From assembly GCA_030526715.1 (NCBI GenBank), contig JAUNCG010000015.1:1-45437 (forward strand): DNA of 45,437 nt, written 5' to 3'. This document shows positions 35,988 to 43,805 of the stretch, one piece after another. How positions within the stretch are numbered: position 1 is the stretch's first letter; each line of letters begins with the position of its first letter. The notes under the pieces are model-generated. The model worked only from the letters and a program-made list of their open reading frames with translations. It ran no database searches and was not told the DNA's origin. Origin of the DNA: Eubacteriales bacterium. Its GTDB lineage: Bacteria > Bacillota > Clostridia > Lachnospirales > Lachnospiraceae. Position numbers and translations under genes: made by a program.

Positions 35988-36923
35988 ATGGGTAAGGTTT
36001 ATAAGAGTCAGGTAGAGTTGATCGGAAATACACCGCTTCTTGAGGCGCAGAAGCTGGAGGCAAAGCTGGGGCTTCAGGCGAAGCTGCTGGTGAAGCTGGA
36101 ATATCTGAATCCTGCAGGATCTGTCAAGGATCGTGTTGCGAAGGCTATGATCGAGGCTGCTGAGGCAGAAGGCAAGCTCAAAGCCGGCGCGACCATCATT
36201 GAGCCGACCTCCGGAAATACGGGCATTGGTCTTGCGGCCATCGCAGCGACCAGAGGATACCGCATCATTTTGACGATGCCGGAGACCATGAGCGTAGAGC
36301 GCATTAATATCCTGAAGGCTTATGGAGCAGAAGTGGTTTTGACCGAGGGAGCTAAGGGAATGAAGGGCGCAATTGCCAGAGCAGAAGAGCTGGCAGCGGA
36401 TATCGAGGGCAGCTTTATTCCGAGTCAGTTTGAGAATCCCGCCAATTCAGCGGCGCATCGCAGTACTACGGGGCCGGAGATCTGGAAGGATACAGAGGGT
36501 GAGGTAGACATTTTTGTTGCAGGAGTAGGCACCGGCGGTACGGTAACCGGTGTCGGCGAATACCTGAAGTCTCAGAAGTCTGAGGTGAAGGTGGTTGCAG
36601 TGGAACCTGCAGGTTCACCGGTGCTTTCAGAGGGCAAGAGCGGTCCGCATAAGATTCAGGGTATCGGAGCCGGTTTTGTCCCGAAGGTATTGAATACAGA
36701 GGTTTACGACGAAGTGATCAGGGTGGAGAATGAGGATGCGTTCGCGGCATCCAGATTGCTCGGAGTGACGGAAGGCATTCTGACCGGTATTTCCTCCGGC
36801 GCGGCGCTTCATGCGGCTGTGGAGCTGGCGAAGCGTCCGGAAAATGCCGGTAAGACGATCGTAGCATTGCTTCCGGACAGTGGAGATCGTTATTATTCCA
36901 CACCGCTTTATACACAGAATTAA
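35988..36923 (+). CDS. cysK: Cysteine synthase (O-acetylserine thiol-lyase)
   Basis: PLP enzyme that makes cysteine from O-acetylserine and sulfide. The 311-residue protein has the PLP lysine in [14 protein letters not shown] (about residue 44), the substrate loop [12 protein letters not shown], the phosphate loop [13 protein letters not shown] and the C-terminal [10 protein letters not shown] strong AGGAGG precedes the ATG. It has its own promoter and is followed by a terminator whose right arm also forms the ribosome binding site of the next gene. cysE is not adjacent. Confidence 0.96.
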   Translation: MGKVYKSQVELIGNTPLLEAQKLEAKLGLQAKLLVKLEYLNPAGSVKDRVAKAMIEAAEAEGKLKAGATIIEPTSGNTGIGLAAIAATRGYRIILTMPETMSVERINILKAYGAEVVLTEGAKGMKGAIARAEELAADIEGSFIPSQFENPANSAAHRSTTGPEIWKDTEGEVDIFVAGVGTGGTVTGVGEYLKSQKSEVKVVAVEPAGSPVLSEGKSGPHKIQGIGAGFVPKVLNTEVYDEVIRVENEDAFAASRLLGVTEGILTGISSGAALHAAVELAKRPENAGKTIVALLPDSGDRYYSTPLYTQN

Positions 36924-36939
36924 AAGCATGATAAAATAA

Positions 36940-36968
36940 GAATAAGTGAAAATCCCCCTGCATATAGT
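36940..36968 (+). promoter_or_regulatory. Possible sigma-E-like sporulation promoter
   Basis: GAATAAG (36940-36946), 14-base spacer, CATATAGT (36961-36968). Against the B. subtilis sigma-E consensus (kmATATT, 14-15, CATACAhT) this matches 5 of 7 and 6 of 8 positions. It lies upstream of a SpoIVA-like gene, whose family is sigma-E controlled. A sigma-A alternative, TATACA-17-TAAAAT with an extended -10, exists at 36909-36937. Confidence 0.35.
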
Positions 36969-36995
36969 TTAGAAGTATATGTGAGGGGGATTTTT
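36951..36995 (+). terminator. cysK terminator overlapping the next ribosome binding site
   Basis: A long hairpin: 36951-36959 pairs with 36984-36992, and 36961-36966 with 36976-36981, around a 9-base loop, ending in TTTTT directly before ATG 36996. The right arm contains the GAGGGGG ribosome binding site, so a full-length transcript would hide it. Confidence 0.8.
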
Positions 36996-37802
36996 ATGGA
37001 TGCAATTATGGAATCACAGGAGCAGGCAGTGACAATGCCGTCCATTCTGGAATTATACATACCAAAATGGGTAGAGATGCTTCCGGCAGATCATCCGGTG
37101 AAAGCGGAGCTTGTGGGAGCGCTGCGTCTCATGCTGCAGAGCATGGGAGATGGGGAAGGTATTTCGGCGGCGCCGATAGAAGCTGTGGAGTTTGTACAGA
37201 AGGTAAGCTTCGAGCAGCGCGCAAAAGAAACGGATGGGAACATCGTCCGTTTGAGGATCGATATTGAGGATGCAAAATATTATGAGATGCTCAGCGGACT
37301 CGCAGGGGTAGAGATTGAGGGGGAATATCAGCTGATCGCTATGATTCGCGAGCTGTCCGCTAAAAAAAAGGAGTATGAGAAGGCACAGCAGGCGCTTCAG
37401 GATGTTCAGCGCACCGGCTATGGTGTAATCACACCGGTACAGGAGGAAATCCGGATGGAGGCTCCGGCGCTGGTAAGACAGGGAAACAAATTCGGTGTGA
37501 AGCTACGGGCATCCAGTCCGTCGATTCATCTGATCCGTGCGGATATTGAGACAGAGATCGCACCGATCATCGGAAGCGAGGAGCAGGCACAGGATCTGAT
37601 CGCGTATATCAAATCGGCCTCCGGAAGCGAAAAGGGAATCTGGGAAACCAATATATTCGGAAAATCTATCGAGCAGCTGACAGAGGATGAGATACGGACA
37701 AAGCTGGCTAAAATCGGAGGAGATACACAGCAGAAGCTTCAAAGAGTTATGCAGAGAATCGTGAATGAGACGAGCGGTGGTCTGATCTGTATTATCCTTT
37801 AA
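36996..37802 (+). CDS. SpoIVA C-terminal part without the ATPase domain
   Basis: A 268-residue protein matching the middle and C-terminal domains of the spore coat morphogenetic ATPase SpoIVA (about 490 residues). Recognisable landmarks are YIPKWVEMLPADHP near the start, the RTGYGVITP segment, RQGNKFGVKLRASSPSIHLI, APIIGSEEQA, IWETNIFGKS and the extreme C-terminus GGLICIIL, which in SpoIVA helps anchor the protein to SpoVM on the forespore. The N-terminal Walker-containing domain needed for polymerisation is entirely absent, and nothing upstream encodes it. The frame is open with its own ribosome binding site. It may be a paralogue, a relic, or a modulator of full-length SpoIVA. Confidence 0.8.
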   Translation: MDAIMESQEQAVTMPSILELYIPKWVEMLPADHPVKAELVGALRLMLQSMGDGEGISAAPIEAVEFVQKVSFEQRAKETDGNIVRLRIDIEDAKYYEMLSGLAGVEIEGEYQLIAMIRELSAKKKEYEKAQQALQDVQRTGYGVITPVQEEIRMEAPALVRQGNKFGVKLRASSPSIHLIRADIETEIAPIIGSEEQAQDLIAYIKSASGSEKGIWETNIFGKSIEQLTEDEIRTKLAKIGGDTQQKLQRVMQRIVNETSGGLICIIL

Positions 37803-37835
37803 GCGGGCATTAAAACGGGCAGCATACCGCGGCGG

Positions 37836-37864
37836 TTGACAAATGGATATAGTTTCGATATAAT
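37836..37864 (+). promoter_or_regulatory. Consensus sigma-A promoter of the wall-protein pair
   Basis: TTGACA (37836-37841), 17-base spacer, TATAAT (37859-37864): a perfect match at both hexamers. The leader is about 40 bases. Confidence 0.9.
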
Positions 37865-37911
37865 GACTTTATATTTTTAACATTTTTGTAATAATTATGT
37901 GAGGAAAGCAG

Positions 37912-38814
37912 ATGAAGAAAATACGGCCGCGGGTCATGCTTCTGCTGCTGGTACTGCTGATTCTGGGTGTTCCCATTCGGGGAAATGCGCAGTGGCGAAC
38001 GCAGTATGGCAGCAGGATGTATTATGATGAGAAGACCGAGAGCTATGTGAAATCCGCTTGGAAGAAGATCCGGGGGCGCTGGTTTTATTTCGACGCCAGA
38101 GGACGGATGAAGACCGGACGTTTTCGTGTGGGAGGCAAGTATTACTATTGCAGGAAGGACACGGGACGTGTACATAAGAAGCGCATAGGCGATTATTATT
38201 ACAACCGACAAGGAGAGATGGTTGCCGGACGGTGGGTGAAGCTCGGAAAACAGTATTTTTATTTTGGCGCGAACGGCAAGGTGAAAAAAGGACAGTTTCG
38301 GGTAGCCGGACAGACCTTCTATTGTGACAGAGCGACTGGGAGAGCCACATCCCTGTGGGTGGACAGGCATTACTACGGCGAAGATGGCGTCATGGCAACG
38401 AATTGCTGGATCGGTGAGAGCTATGTGGATGAAGAGGGCGAGATTATCCGGGGCGAGAAGAATCCGAAGAACCCTCCCACAGAGGATGAGATACGTCTTC
38501 TGGCAGCGCTTGTATATCTGGAGGCGGGAAATCAGTCCTATTATGGTAAGCAGTGCGTCGCCAGCGTTGTGGTAAACCGCATGGAGAATAAAAGATTTCC
38601 GAATACATTGCAGGAGGTGATCTACCAGAGTGGTCAGTTTGGTCCTGCGATGTCGGGTACGCTGCATATGCTTTATAAGAGCAAGAGAACGATACAGTCG
38701 GATTGTGTGAAGGCAGCCAAAGAGGTCTTGACCGCGGGATCTGTACTAAAGGGATATTATCATTTTAATAACGTGAGCGGTTCTAAAAAAATAGGTGATC
38801 ACTATTTCAGCTAA
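37912..38814 (+). CDS. Secreted wall-binding protein with SleB-type hydrolase domain
   Basis: A 300-residue exported protein. Signal peptide at 1-28 (MKKIRPR, a Leu-rich core, GNA cleavage region). Residues about 35-180 hold some seven choline-binding-type wall repeats (for example GRWFYFDARGRMKTGRF). Residues about 190-300 match the cell wall hydrolase/SleB family (Hydrolase_2): LAALVYLEAGNQSYYGKQCVASVVVNR with the likely catalytic Glu, and the FGPAMSG segment. It probably cleaves peptidoglycan. A strong sigma-A promoter suggests vegetative rather than forespore expression. The next secreted gene starts 15 bases on, so the two form an operon. Confidence 0.85.
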   Translation: MKKIRPRVMLLLLVLLILGVPIRGNAQWRTQYGSRMYYDEKTESYVKSAWKKIRGRWFYFDARGRMKTGRFRVGGKYYYCRKDTGRVHKKRIGDYYYNRQGEMVAGRWVKLGKQYFYFGANGKVKKGQFRVAGQTFYCDRATGRATSLWVDRHYYGEDGVMATNCWIGESYVDEEGEIIRGEKNPKNPPTEDEIRLLAALVYLEAGNQSYYGKQCVASVVVNRMENKRFPNTLQEVIYQSGQFGPAMSGTLHMLYKSKRTIQSDCVKAAKEVLTAGSVLKGYYHFNNVSGSKKIGDHYFS

Positions 38815-38829
38815 GAGGAGGAAAAGGAC

Positions 38830-40275
38830 ATGAGAGGAAAAAAATGGAGTATGGTTTTCGGAGCAATGGTATTGCTGATTCTGATGATGACGTCCGTACA
38901 GGCCAAGGCAGCATGGGTGACCTTAAATGAGGACGGAGACCGTCAGTATACGAACGAGAGCGGCGAGATACTGAAGGATCAGTGGATCGGCGACTATCAT
39001 GTGAACAGTGACGGCCTCATGGATCGCAACAGATTTCTGACGAAGCGCATTAATGGGAAGAACCAGCAGGTTTTCGTGGGAAATGACGGAAAGATCATAG
39101 TGAATTTCAAAAAGGGCTTTTATAAAATCGGGAATTACTATTATTACTACACCAAGAAGGGCAAGATGTATCGTAATCGCTGGATCAGGTCCGGAAAGAA
39201 ATATTACTATGTAGACGAATTCGGACATCGTGCGACGGGTGTGACGGAGATCGGGGATGACGTGTATTTCTTTGGCAGGGATGGAGTGCGCCAGAGCGGA
39301 TGGCAGACCGTTGGCGAAAATAAATACTATTTCCTTGGCTCCACAGGCAAGGGCATCACGAATCAGATCTATAAATTCTCAAGCACCAAGAAGTCCTATG
39401 GATTTGATTCGGACGGTGTGATGGTTACTGGATGGTACGAATTTAACGATCACAGCTATTATTTTGCCGATAATATGAAGACCGGATGGCTGACCCTCGG
39501 AGGCAAGAAATATTATTTGATAAAGTCTTCTTCCAAGAAGGGACAGAGAGCAGAGGGAATTTATGCGATCGGTGGAAAATTATATTATTTTGACACGACT
39601 ACCGGAGAGATGCTGAAGGATACGACGGTAGAACATAACGGCAGAAGATATATTGTGGATAAGAGCGGCATCTGTACGTTGATCCCGGATACGGAATCAC
39701 CTTCTGCCGGAATGCTGTTTTTCCTGAAGTTTGAATCAGGCTCAGAAGCTTATAATCAGACCGGCGGCGATAACGGGAATGCGTGTGGGGCATATCAGTT
39801 CGATAACCGGTATGCGCTCCTTCCGTTCGTGAAATATGCTTATGCAGAGAATCCGTCCGCCTGTGTGGAGTTTAAGAAATTTGCCGCGTATACGGACGGA
39901 ACCCTGCTCAAGAGCAATAAAAAGTTCTATAAGGCATGGCGTGCGATCTATAAGAGAAATCCGAAGACCTTCTCGGCTTTGCAGGATGCATACGCGAAGA
40001 TCAATTACTATGATAATGTGGAGCGGAAGCTTTTTGAGAGCGGAATTGATCTCTCGTCACGTTCAGAGATCGTAAAAGGCGCTGTGTACAGCTATTCCAT
40101 CCAGCATGGACAGTCAGCCGCGGTAGCTGCGGTGAAGGCCATTAAGGTGAAGAGCTCGATGTCGGATGCGAATCTGATCAAGAAGCTCTATAAAAAGCGA
40201 ATTCAGAATTTCCCGGCATATTCTCCGCGCTATACTGTGGAAATGACGCTGGCTCTGAGCCTGCTGCAGAAATAA
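38830..40275 (+). CDS. Secreted wall-binding protein with lysozyme-like C-terminus
   Basis: A 481-residue exported protein. Signal peptide at 1-27. Residues about 30-275 carry about ten choline/glucan-binding-type repeats (such as GKKYYYVDEFGHRATGV). The C-terminal 190 residues contain LKFESGSEAYN and, 11 residues on, NACGAYQFDN, an arrangement like the catalytic Glu and GxYQF motif of lysozyme-superfamily transglycosylases, then YSYSIQHGQSAAVAAVKAI. I propose a peptidoglycan-cleaving domain, but the family is not certain. The site AAGAGGAGGAAAAGG is very strong. With the SleB-type gene upstream it would give two complementary wall activities. Confidence 0.75.
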   Translation: MRGKKWSMVFGAMVLLILMMTSVQAKAAWVTLNEDGDRQYTNESGEILKDQWIGDYHVNSDGLMDRNRFLTKRINGKNQQVFVGNDGKIIVNFKKGFYKIGNYYYYYTKKGKMYRNRWIRSGKKYYYVDEFGHRATGVTEIGDDVYFFGRDGVRQSGWQTVGENKYYFLGSTGKGITNQIYKFSSTKKSYGFDSDGVMVTGWYEFNDHSYYFADNMKTGWLTLGGKKYYLIKSSSKKGQRAEGIYAIGGKLYYFDTTTGEMLKDTTVEHNGRRYIVDKSGICTLIPDTESPSAGMLFFLKFESGSEAYNQTGGDNGNACGAYQFDNRYALLPFVKYAYAENPSACVEFKKFAAYTDGTLLKSNKKFYKAWRAIYKRNPKTFSALQDAYAKINYYDNVERKLFESGIDLSSRSEIVKGAVYSYSIQHGQSAAVAAVKAIKVKSSMSDANLIKKLYKKRIQNFPAYSPRYTVEMTLALSLLQK

Positions 40276-40285
40276 GAGAAGCTTG

Positions 40286-40321
40286 AAGCCGTGATATTGC
40301 GGAAGTGATATCACGGCTTTT
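40286..40321 (+). terminator. Intrinsic terminator after the wall-protein pair
   Basis: A 12-bp stem (AAGCCGTGATAT 40286-40297, ATATCACGGCTT 40308-40319), 10-base loop, TTTT tract (40318-40321). Confidence 0.88.
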
Positions 40322-40329
40322 GTTATGGC

Positions 40330-40358
40330 TTGACACCAAACGTCAGTTTTCTTATAAT
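40330..40358 (+). promoter_or_regulatory. Consensus sigma-A promoter of the cob operon
   Basis: TTGACA (40330-40335), 17-base spacer, TATAAT (40353-40358), both perfect. The start would be near 40365, leaving about 20 bases before cobT and no room for a cobalamin riboswitch. Confidence 0.92.
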
Positions 40359-40385
40359 AAAAAAATACAGGAAAGAAGGTATGGG

Positions 40386-41438
40386 ATGATGAGCGAGACG
40401 TGGAAGATGCAGGAAATTAAAGGCTTGGATGAGGAAGCTATGAAGCTGTGCCGCAGAAAATGGGATAGCATTGCGAAGCCTCTTCACAGTCTGGGGAAGC
40501 TGGAGGATTATCTGGTTCAGATTGCCGGAATTACAGGTACGGCGGATGTCTGTATAGAGAAAAAGGGACTGGTGATCATGTGTGCGGATAACGGAATCGT
40601 AGAGGAAGGCGTGACCCAGTCCGGGCAGGAGGTGACCGCGCTTGTCTCTGAGAATTTTCTTTCGGATCAGGCAACGGCGGCGGTCATGTGTAAGAAGGCG
40701 GGAGTGGATCTTTTTGCGGTGGATATTGGGATTGCCAGAGATACGAAGCTTATAAACCGTAAGATCGCCTACGGAACTAAGAATTTTGCGAAGGAGCCCG
40801 CTATGACCAGAGCAGAGGCAATCAGGGCATTGCAGACAGGCATAGATATGGTGCGGGATCTGAAGGAAAGAGGATATCAGCTTCTTGCAACGGGTGAGAT
40901 GGGAATCGGCAACACGACGACCAGCAGTGCGCTGGCAGCAGTGTTTTTGGATAAGAGACCGGAAGAAGTGACCGGGCGCGGAGCGGGATTGAGCTCTGCA
41001 GGTTTAGATAAGAAGATCAGAGTGATTGGGGAGGCCATTGAGAAGTACCGTTCACAATTCCATGACGCTGTTGATGTGCTGGCAGCGGTAGGAGGACTTG
41101 ATATTGCGGGGCTTGCGGGCGTATTTTTGGGCGGCGCGATCTATCATGTGCCGATTGTCATCGACGGATTTATTTCTTCTGTAGCTGCATTGACCGCCAT
41201 AAGGATCTGCCCCGAGAGTAGAGATTTTATGCTGGTATCTCATGCGTCTAAGGAACCGGCGACCAGAATGCTGTTAGAGGAGCTGCGTATGGACGCGGCG
41301 CTCCACTGTGATATGTGTCTGGGAGAGGGGACAGGAGCGGTTACATTGTTTCCGATTCTGGATATGGCGTGCGAGGTATATCGCAAAATGAGTACGTTTG
41401 ATGAGATTAGTCTTGAGGCATATCAGCCTCTGACCTGA
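40386..41438 (+). CDS. cobT: Nicotinate-nucleotide:dimethylbenzimidazole phosphoribosyltransferase
   Basis: Activates the lower ligand of cobalamin by making alpha-ribazole phosphate from a benzimidazole-type base. The 350-residue protein has CADNGIVEEGVTQSG, GEMGIGNTTTSSAL, GRGAGLSS and, near the C-terminus, CLGEGTGAV with the catalytic Glu. The start is within a MM pair at 40386/40389, after AAGG; a longer frame from 40305 crosses the promoter and is rejected. It is the first gene of cobT-cobU-cobS-cobU2-cobC, the nucleotide loop assembly pathway. No corrin-ring genes are present, which fits a salvaging organism or a split pathway. Confidence 0.96.
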   Translation: MMSETWKMQEIKGLDEEAMKLCRRKWDSIAKPLHSLGKLEDYLVQIAGITGTADVCIEKKGLVIMCADNGIVEEGVTQSGQEVTALVSENFLSDQATAAVMCKKAGVDLFAVDIGIARDTKLINRKIAYGTKNFAKEPAMTRAEAIRALQTGIDMVRDLKERGYQLLATGEMGIGNTTTSSALAAVFLDKRPEEVTGRGAGLSSAGLDKKIRVIGEAIEKYRSQFHDAVDVLAAVGGLDIAGLAGVFLGGAIYHVPIVIDGFISSVAALTAIRICPESRDFMLVSHASKEPATRMLLEELRMDAALHCDMCLGEGTGAVTLFPILDMACEVYRKMSTFDEISLEAYQPLT

Positions 41439-41453
41439 TAAAAGGAGAAGGCT

Positions 41454-41990
41454 ATGCTGGTATTGGTGACCGGAGGAAGCGGAAGCGGAAAATCAGAATA
41501 TGCTGAGCGGCAGATGACCGGATTTGCGGGACATCGCCGCTTTTATATCGCGACCATGGAGTGTCGGGATGCAGAGAGCGAGCGAAGAATCGCCAGACAT
41601 CGCGCTATGCGGGCCGGTAAGGGCTTCGAGACATTGGAATGCCCGGGAGATCTGGAGAGGCTGTCCTTGGATAAAGAGGCGGACGTGCTCCTTGAGTGCA
41701 TGTCCAATCTTGTTGCGAATGAGATGTTTGCGGATGGGAAGCTTCATGAGGAGAAGGAGATTGCGGATAAGATCCTCAAGGGGGTGAAGCATCTGCTGCG
41801 GCAGAGCCGTCATGTCATGATCGTGACCAATGAGGTATTTTCGGACGGAGCGCCCTATGATCCTTGGACGCAGGAATATTTGCGGTGTCTCGGTCGGGTG
41901 AACCGGGTGCTGGCAGAGATGGCGGATCGTGTGGTAGAGGTCGTCTACTCTATTCCGGTAGAGAGAAAGAAAGAAGGAGAACATTCATGA
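41454..41990 (+). CDS. cobU: Adenosylcobinamide kinase / adenosylcobinamide-phosphate guanylyltransferase
   Basis: Phosphorylates adenosylcobinamide and converts it to the GDP form. The 178-residue protein has the P-loop GGSGSGKSEYAE (residues 7-18) and the region ARHRAMRAGKGFETLECP containing the guanylylated His. The C-terminal segment after TNEVFSDG lacks the usual GxGIVP run, a difference from most CobU proteins; that run is found instead in the CobU-like gene two positions downstream. The stop overlaps the cobS start (ATGA). Confidence 0.92.
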   Translation: MLVLVTGGSGSGKSEYAERQMTGFAGHRRFYIATMECRDAESERRIARHRAMRAGKGFETLECPGDLERLSLDKEADVLLECMSNLVANEMFADGKLHEEKEIADKILKGVKHLLRQSRHVMIVTNEVFSDGAPYDPWTQEYLRCLGRVNRVLAEMADRVVEVVYSIPVERKKEGEHS

Positions 41991-42748
41991 ATTTGATTTA
42001 TGCGCTGATGATAGCGTTTGCCATGTATTCCAAGATCCCGATGCCGAGAGTGGACTGGAGAAAGGAACGGATGAGATATTGCCTGTGCTTTTTTCCTGCG
42101 ATCGGCGCGGTGATCGGTGTACTTATGATTCTCTGGATGCGTTTTGGTATGTACCTTGTCGGGAACAAAAGCTTTCACACGGCAGTTCTGATCCTGATTC
42201 CGGTGTTGGTCACCGGTGGCATACATCTGGATGGATTTCTGGATACATCAGATGCGCTCAGCTCCTATAAAAGCGTAGAGGAGAAGCTGGAGATCCTGAA
42301 GGATTCCAACGCGGGAGCCTTTGCGGTGATTATGGGTTGCTGTTATTTTGTGCTGGATTTCGGTGTGTACAGTGCGGTGCGGATTGAGGCCATGGAGATT
42401 CTGGCTGTCGGCTTTGTACTGTCCCGGGCTTTCAGCGCATTTGCAATAGTGAATTTTAAAAAGGCGAAGACCAGCGGTCTGGCGGCATTGTTTTCAGATA
42501 TGGCGCAGAAGCAGACGATCACGGTTGCCTGTGTGATATATGCGGCAGCCTGTGCGCTGGTGATGCTGTACCTTAGCGTGCCGATGGGTTTGGCAGCCAT
42601 TGGCATGTGTGGACTGTCGTTTTTGGCATATTATCGAATGGCATACCGAAAGTTTGGCGGCATGACGGGGGATCTGGCAGGATTTTTTGTGCAGGTGTGT
42701 GAGCTTGCCATGGCGATCGGCGTGGTGGTGACAGCTAATTTTATGTAG
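41987..42748 (+). CDS. cobS: Cobalamin synthase (adenosylcobinamide-GDP ribazoletransferase)
   Basis: Integral membrane enzyme joining adenosylcobinamide-GDP with alpha-ribazole (phosphate). The 253 residues include about six hydrophobic spans, the acidic motif GGIHLDGFLDTSDAL (residues about 66-80) typical of CobS, the LKDSNAGAFAVI segment and the C-terminal GGMTGDLAGFFVQ motif. ATG 41987 overlaps the cobU stop after GAAGGAG; a longer frame from 41864 would lie inside cobU. Confidence 0.95.
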   Translation: MNLIYALMIAFAMYSKIPMPRVDWRKERMRYCLCFFPAIGAVIGVLMILWMRFGMYLVGNKSFHTAVLILIPVLVTGGIHLDGFLDTSDALSSYKSVEEKLEILKDSNAGAFAVIMGCCYFVLDFGVYSAVRIEAMEILAVGFVLSRAFSAFAIVNFKKAKTSGLAALFSDMAQKQTITVACVIYAAACALVMLYLSVPMGLAAIGMCGLSFLAYYRMAYRKFGGMTGDLAGFFVQVCELAMAIGVVVTANFM

Positions 42749-42805
42749 GCTGCGTTACGAAATATGACGACAGGACATGAGTCGAGAATGCAGGAGAGTG
42801 ATGAG

Positions 42806-43198
42806 ATGAAGTTTGTGATCGGTGGAGCATTTCAGGGAAAATGCGCGGAAGCGTGCAGACGTTACCATATGGAATTAGAGGAGATTATAGATGGCGCTGA
42901 CTGTGGATTTGAAGAGATATTTTCCTGTGCCGGGATACGGAATTTCCACGAGTTTATCCGCAGAAAATTGGAAGCACATGAGTCCGTGGATCAGCTGTGC
43001 AGCGAGCTTCTGGCAAAGAATCCGCAGATTGTGATCGTATCGACTGAGATCGGCTATGGGATCGTGCCGATGGAGCCTAAGCAGCGGGACTGGAGAGAGA
43101 AGACCGGACGCATCAGCTGTGAGATCGCGAAGGCTTCCGATGAGGTGATAAGAGTAGTGGCCGGGATCGGGACGATGATTAAGGGAGAAGTGGCATGA
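42806..43198 (+). CDS. Short CobU-like protein
   Basis: A 130-residue relative of CobU. Its start GGAFQGKCAEA mirrors the P-loop but has Cys where Ser/Thr normally binds Mg-ATP. Its C-terminus (STEIGYGIVPMEP, then GRISCEIAKASDEVIRVVAG) matches the C-terminal part of CobU closely, including the GIVP run missing from the full-length CobU of this operon. The central ARHRAMR region with the guanylylated His is absent. ATG 42806 follows GGAG at nine bases. It is translationally coupled to cobC (ATGA). It may assist the full-length enzyme or have another nucleotide-binding role; unproven. Confidence 0.7.
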   Translation: MKFVIGGAFQGKCAEACRRYHMELEEIIDGADCGFEEIFSCAGIRNFHEFIRRKLEAHESVDQLCSELLAKNPQIVIVSTEIGYGIVPMEPKQRDWREKTGRISCEIAKASDEVIRVVAGIGTMIKGEVA

Positions 43199-43776
43199 AG
43201 ATCTGGTTGATCCGTCACGGAATGACGGCGGGGAATCAAAAAAAGAGGTATATCGGAACGACGGATGAGCCTCTGTGCGATGAGGGGCGCAGACTGCTAC
43301 GCTCAAGTCCGGCTCTTCCGGAGGTGGAGGAGCTGTATGTGAGTCCTCTGCAGAGGTGTATAGAGACAGCGCAGATCCTCTATCCCGGTATGAAAGAGAG
43401 GATCATAGAAGATTTCCGAGAATGCGATTTTGGTGATTTTGAAAATAAGAATTATGCAGAGCTTTCGGATAATGAAGATTATCAGCGCTGGGTAGAGAGC
43501 AATGCCACCCTTCCCTTCCCCCATGGAGAGAGCAGGGAGGAGTTTCAGGAGCGGTGTGTTCACGCATTTGAAGCTTTGATGAGGGATCTGTCGGATCGAA
43601 ACATAAGGGATGCCGCAATCGTTGTTCATGGCGGAACCATCATGAGCATCCTGTCGAAATTCGGAAAGCCTGAGAGAGCATATTTTGACTTTTCTGTAGG
43701 AAACGGGGATGGCTTTCTGCTGGAATGGGATGGAAGGCAGTGTACTTATCAGCAGATAGATGCAGCAGAGCGATGA
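43195..43776 (+). CDS. cobC: Histidine phosphatase family protein, probable alpha-ribazole phosphatase
   Basis: A 193-residue phosphoglycerate mutase-superfamily phosphatase. The phospho-histidine motif is LIRHGMTAGN (residues 5-14), with the GTTDEPLCDEGR segment, VSPLQRCIETAQ and the second His in VVHGGTIMSIL. Members in cob operons (CobC) remove phosphate from alpha-ribazole phosphate, and position as last gene of the lower-ligand operon supports that role. The start overlaps the upstream stop (ATGA). Confidence 0.85.
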   Translation: MKIWLIRHGMTAGNQKKRYIGTTDEPLCDEGRRLLRSSPALPEVEELYVSPLQRCIETAQILYPGMKERIIEDFRECDFGDFENKNYAELSDNEDYQRWVESNATLPFPHGESREEFQERCVHAFEALMRDLSDRNIRDAAIVVHGGTIMSILSKFGKPERAYFDFSVGNGDGFLLEWDGRQCTYQQIDAAER

Positions 43777-43805
43777 GAAGGAATGACTGAGGGGGGAAGA
43801 GTGGA

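Noticed and set aside
37810..38667. A 285-codon minus-strand frame opposite the SleB-type gene
   Set aside because: The plus-strand gene has a signal peptide, repeats, a consensus promoter and a hydrolase domain; the antisense frame has none of these.
40305..40385. An upstream extension of cobT
   Set aside because: The extra codons cover the consensus promoter, so they would not be transcribed.
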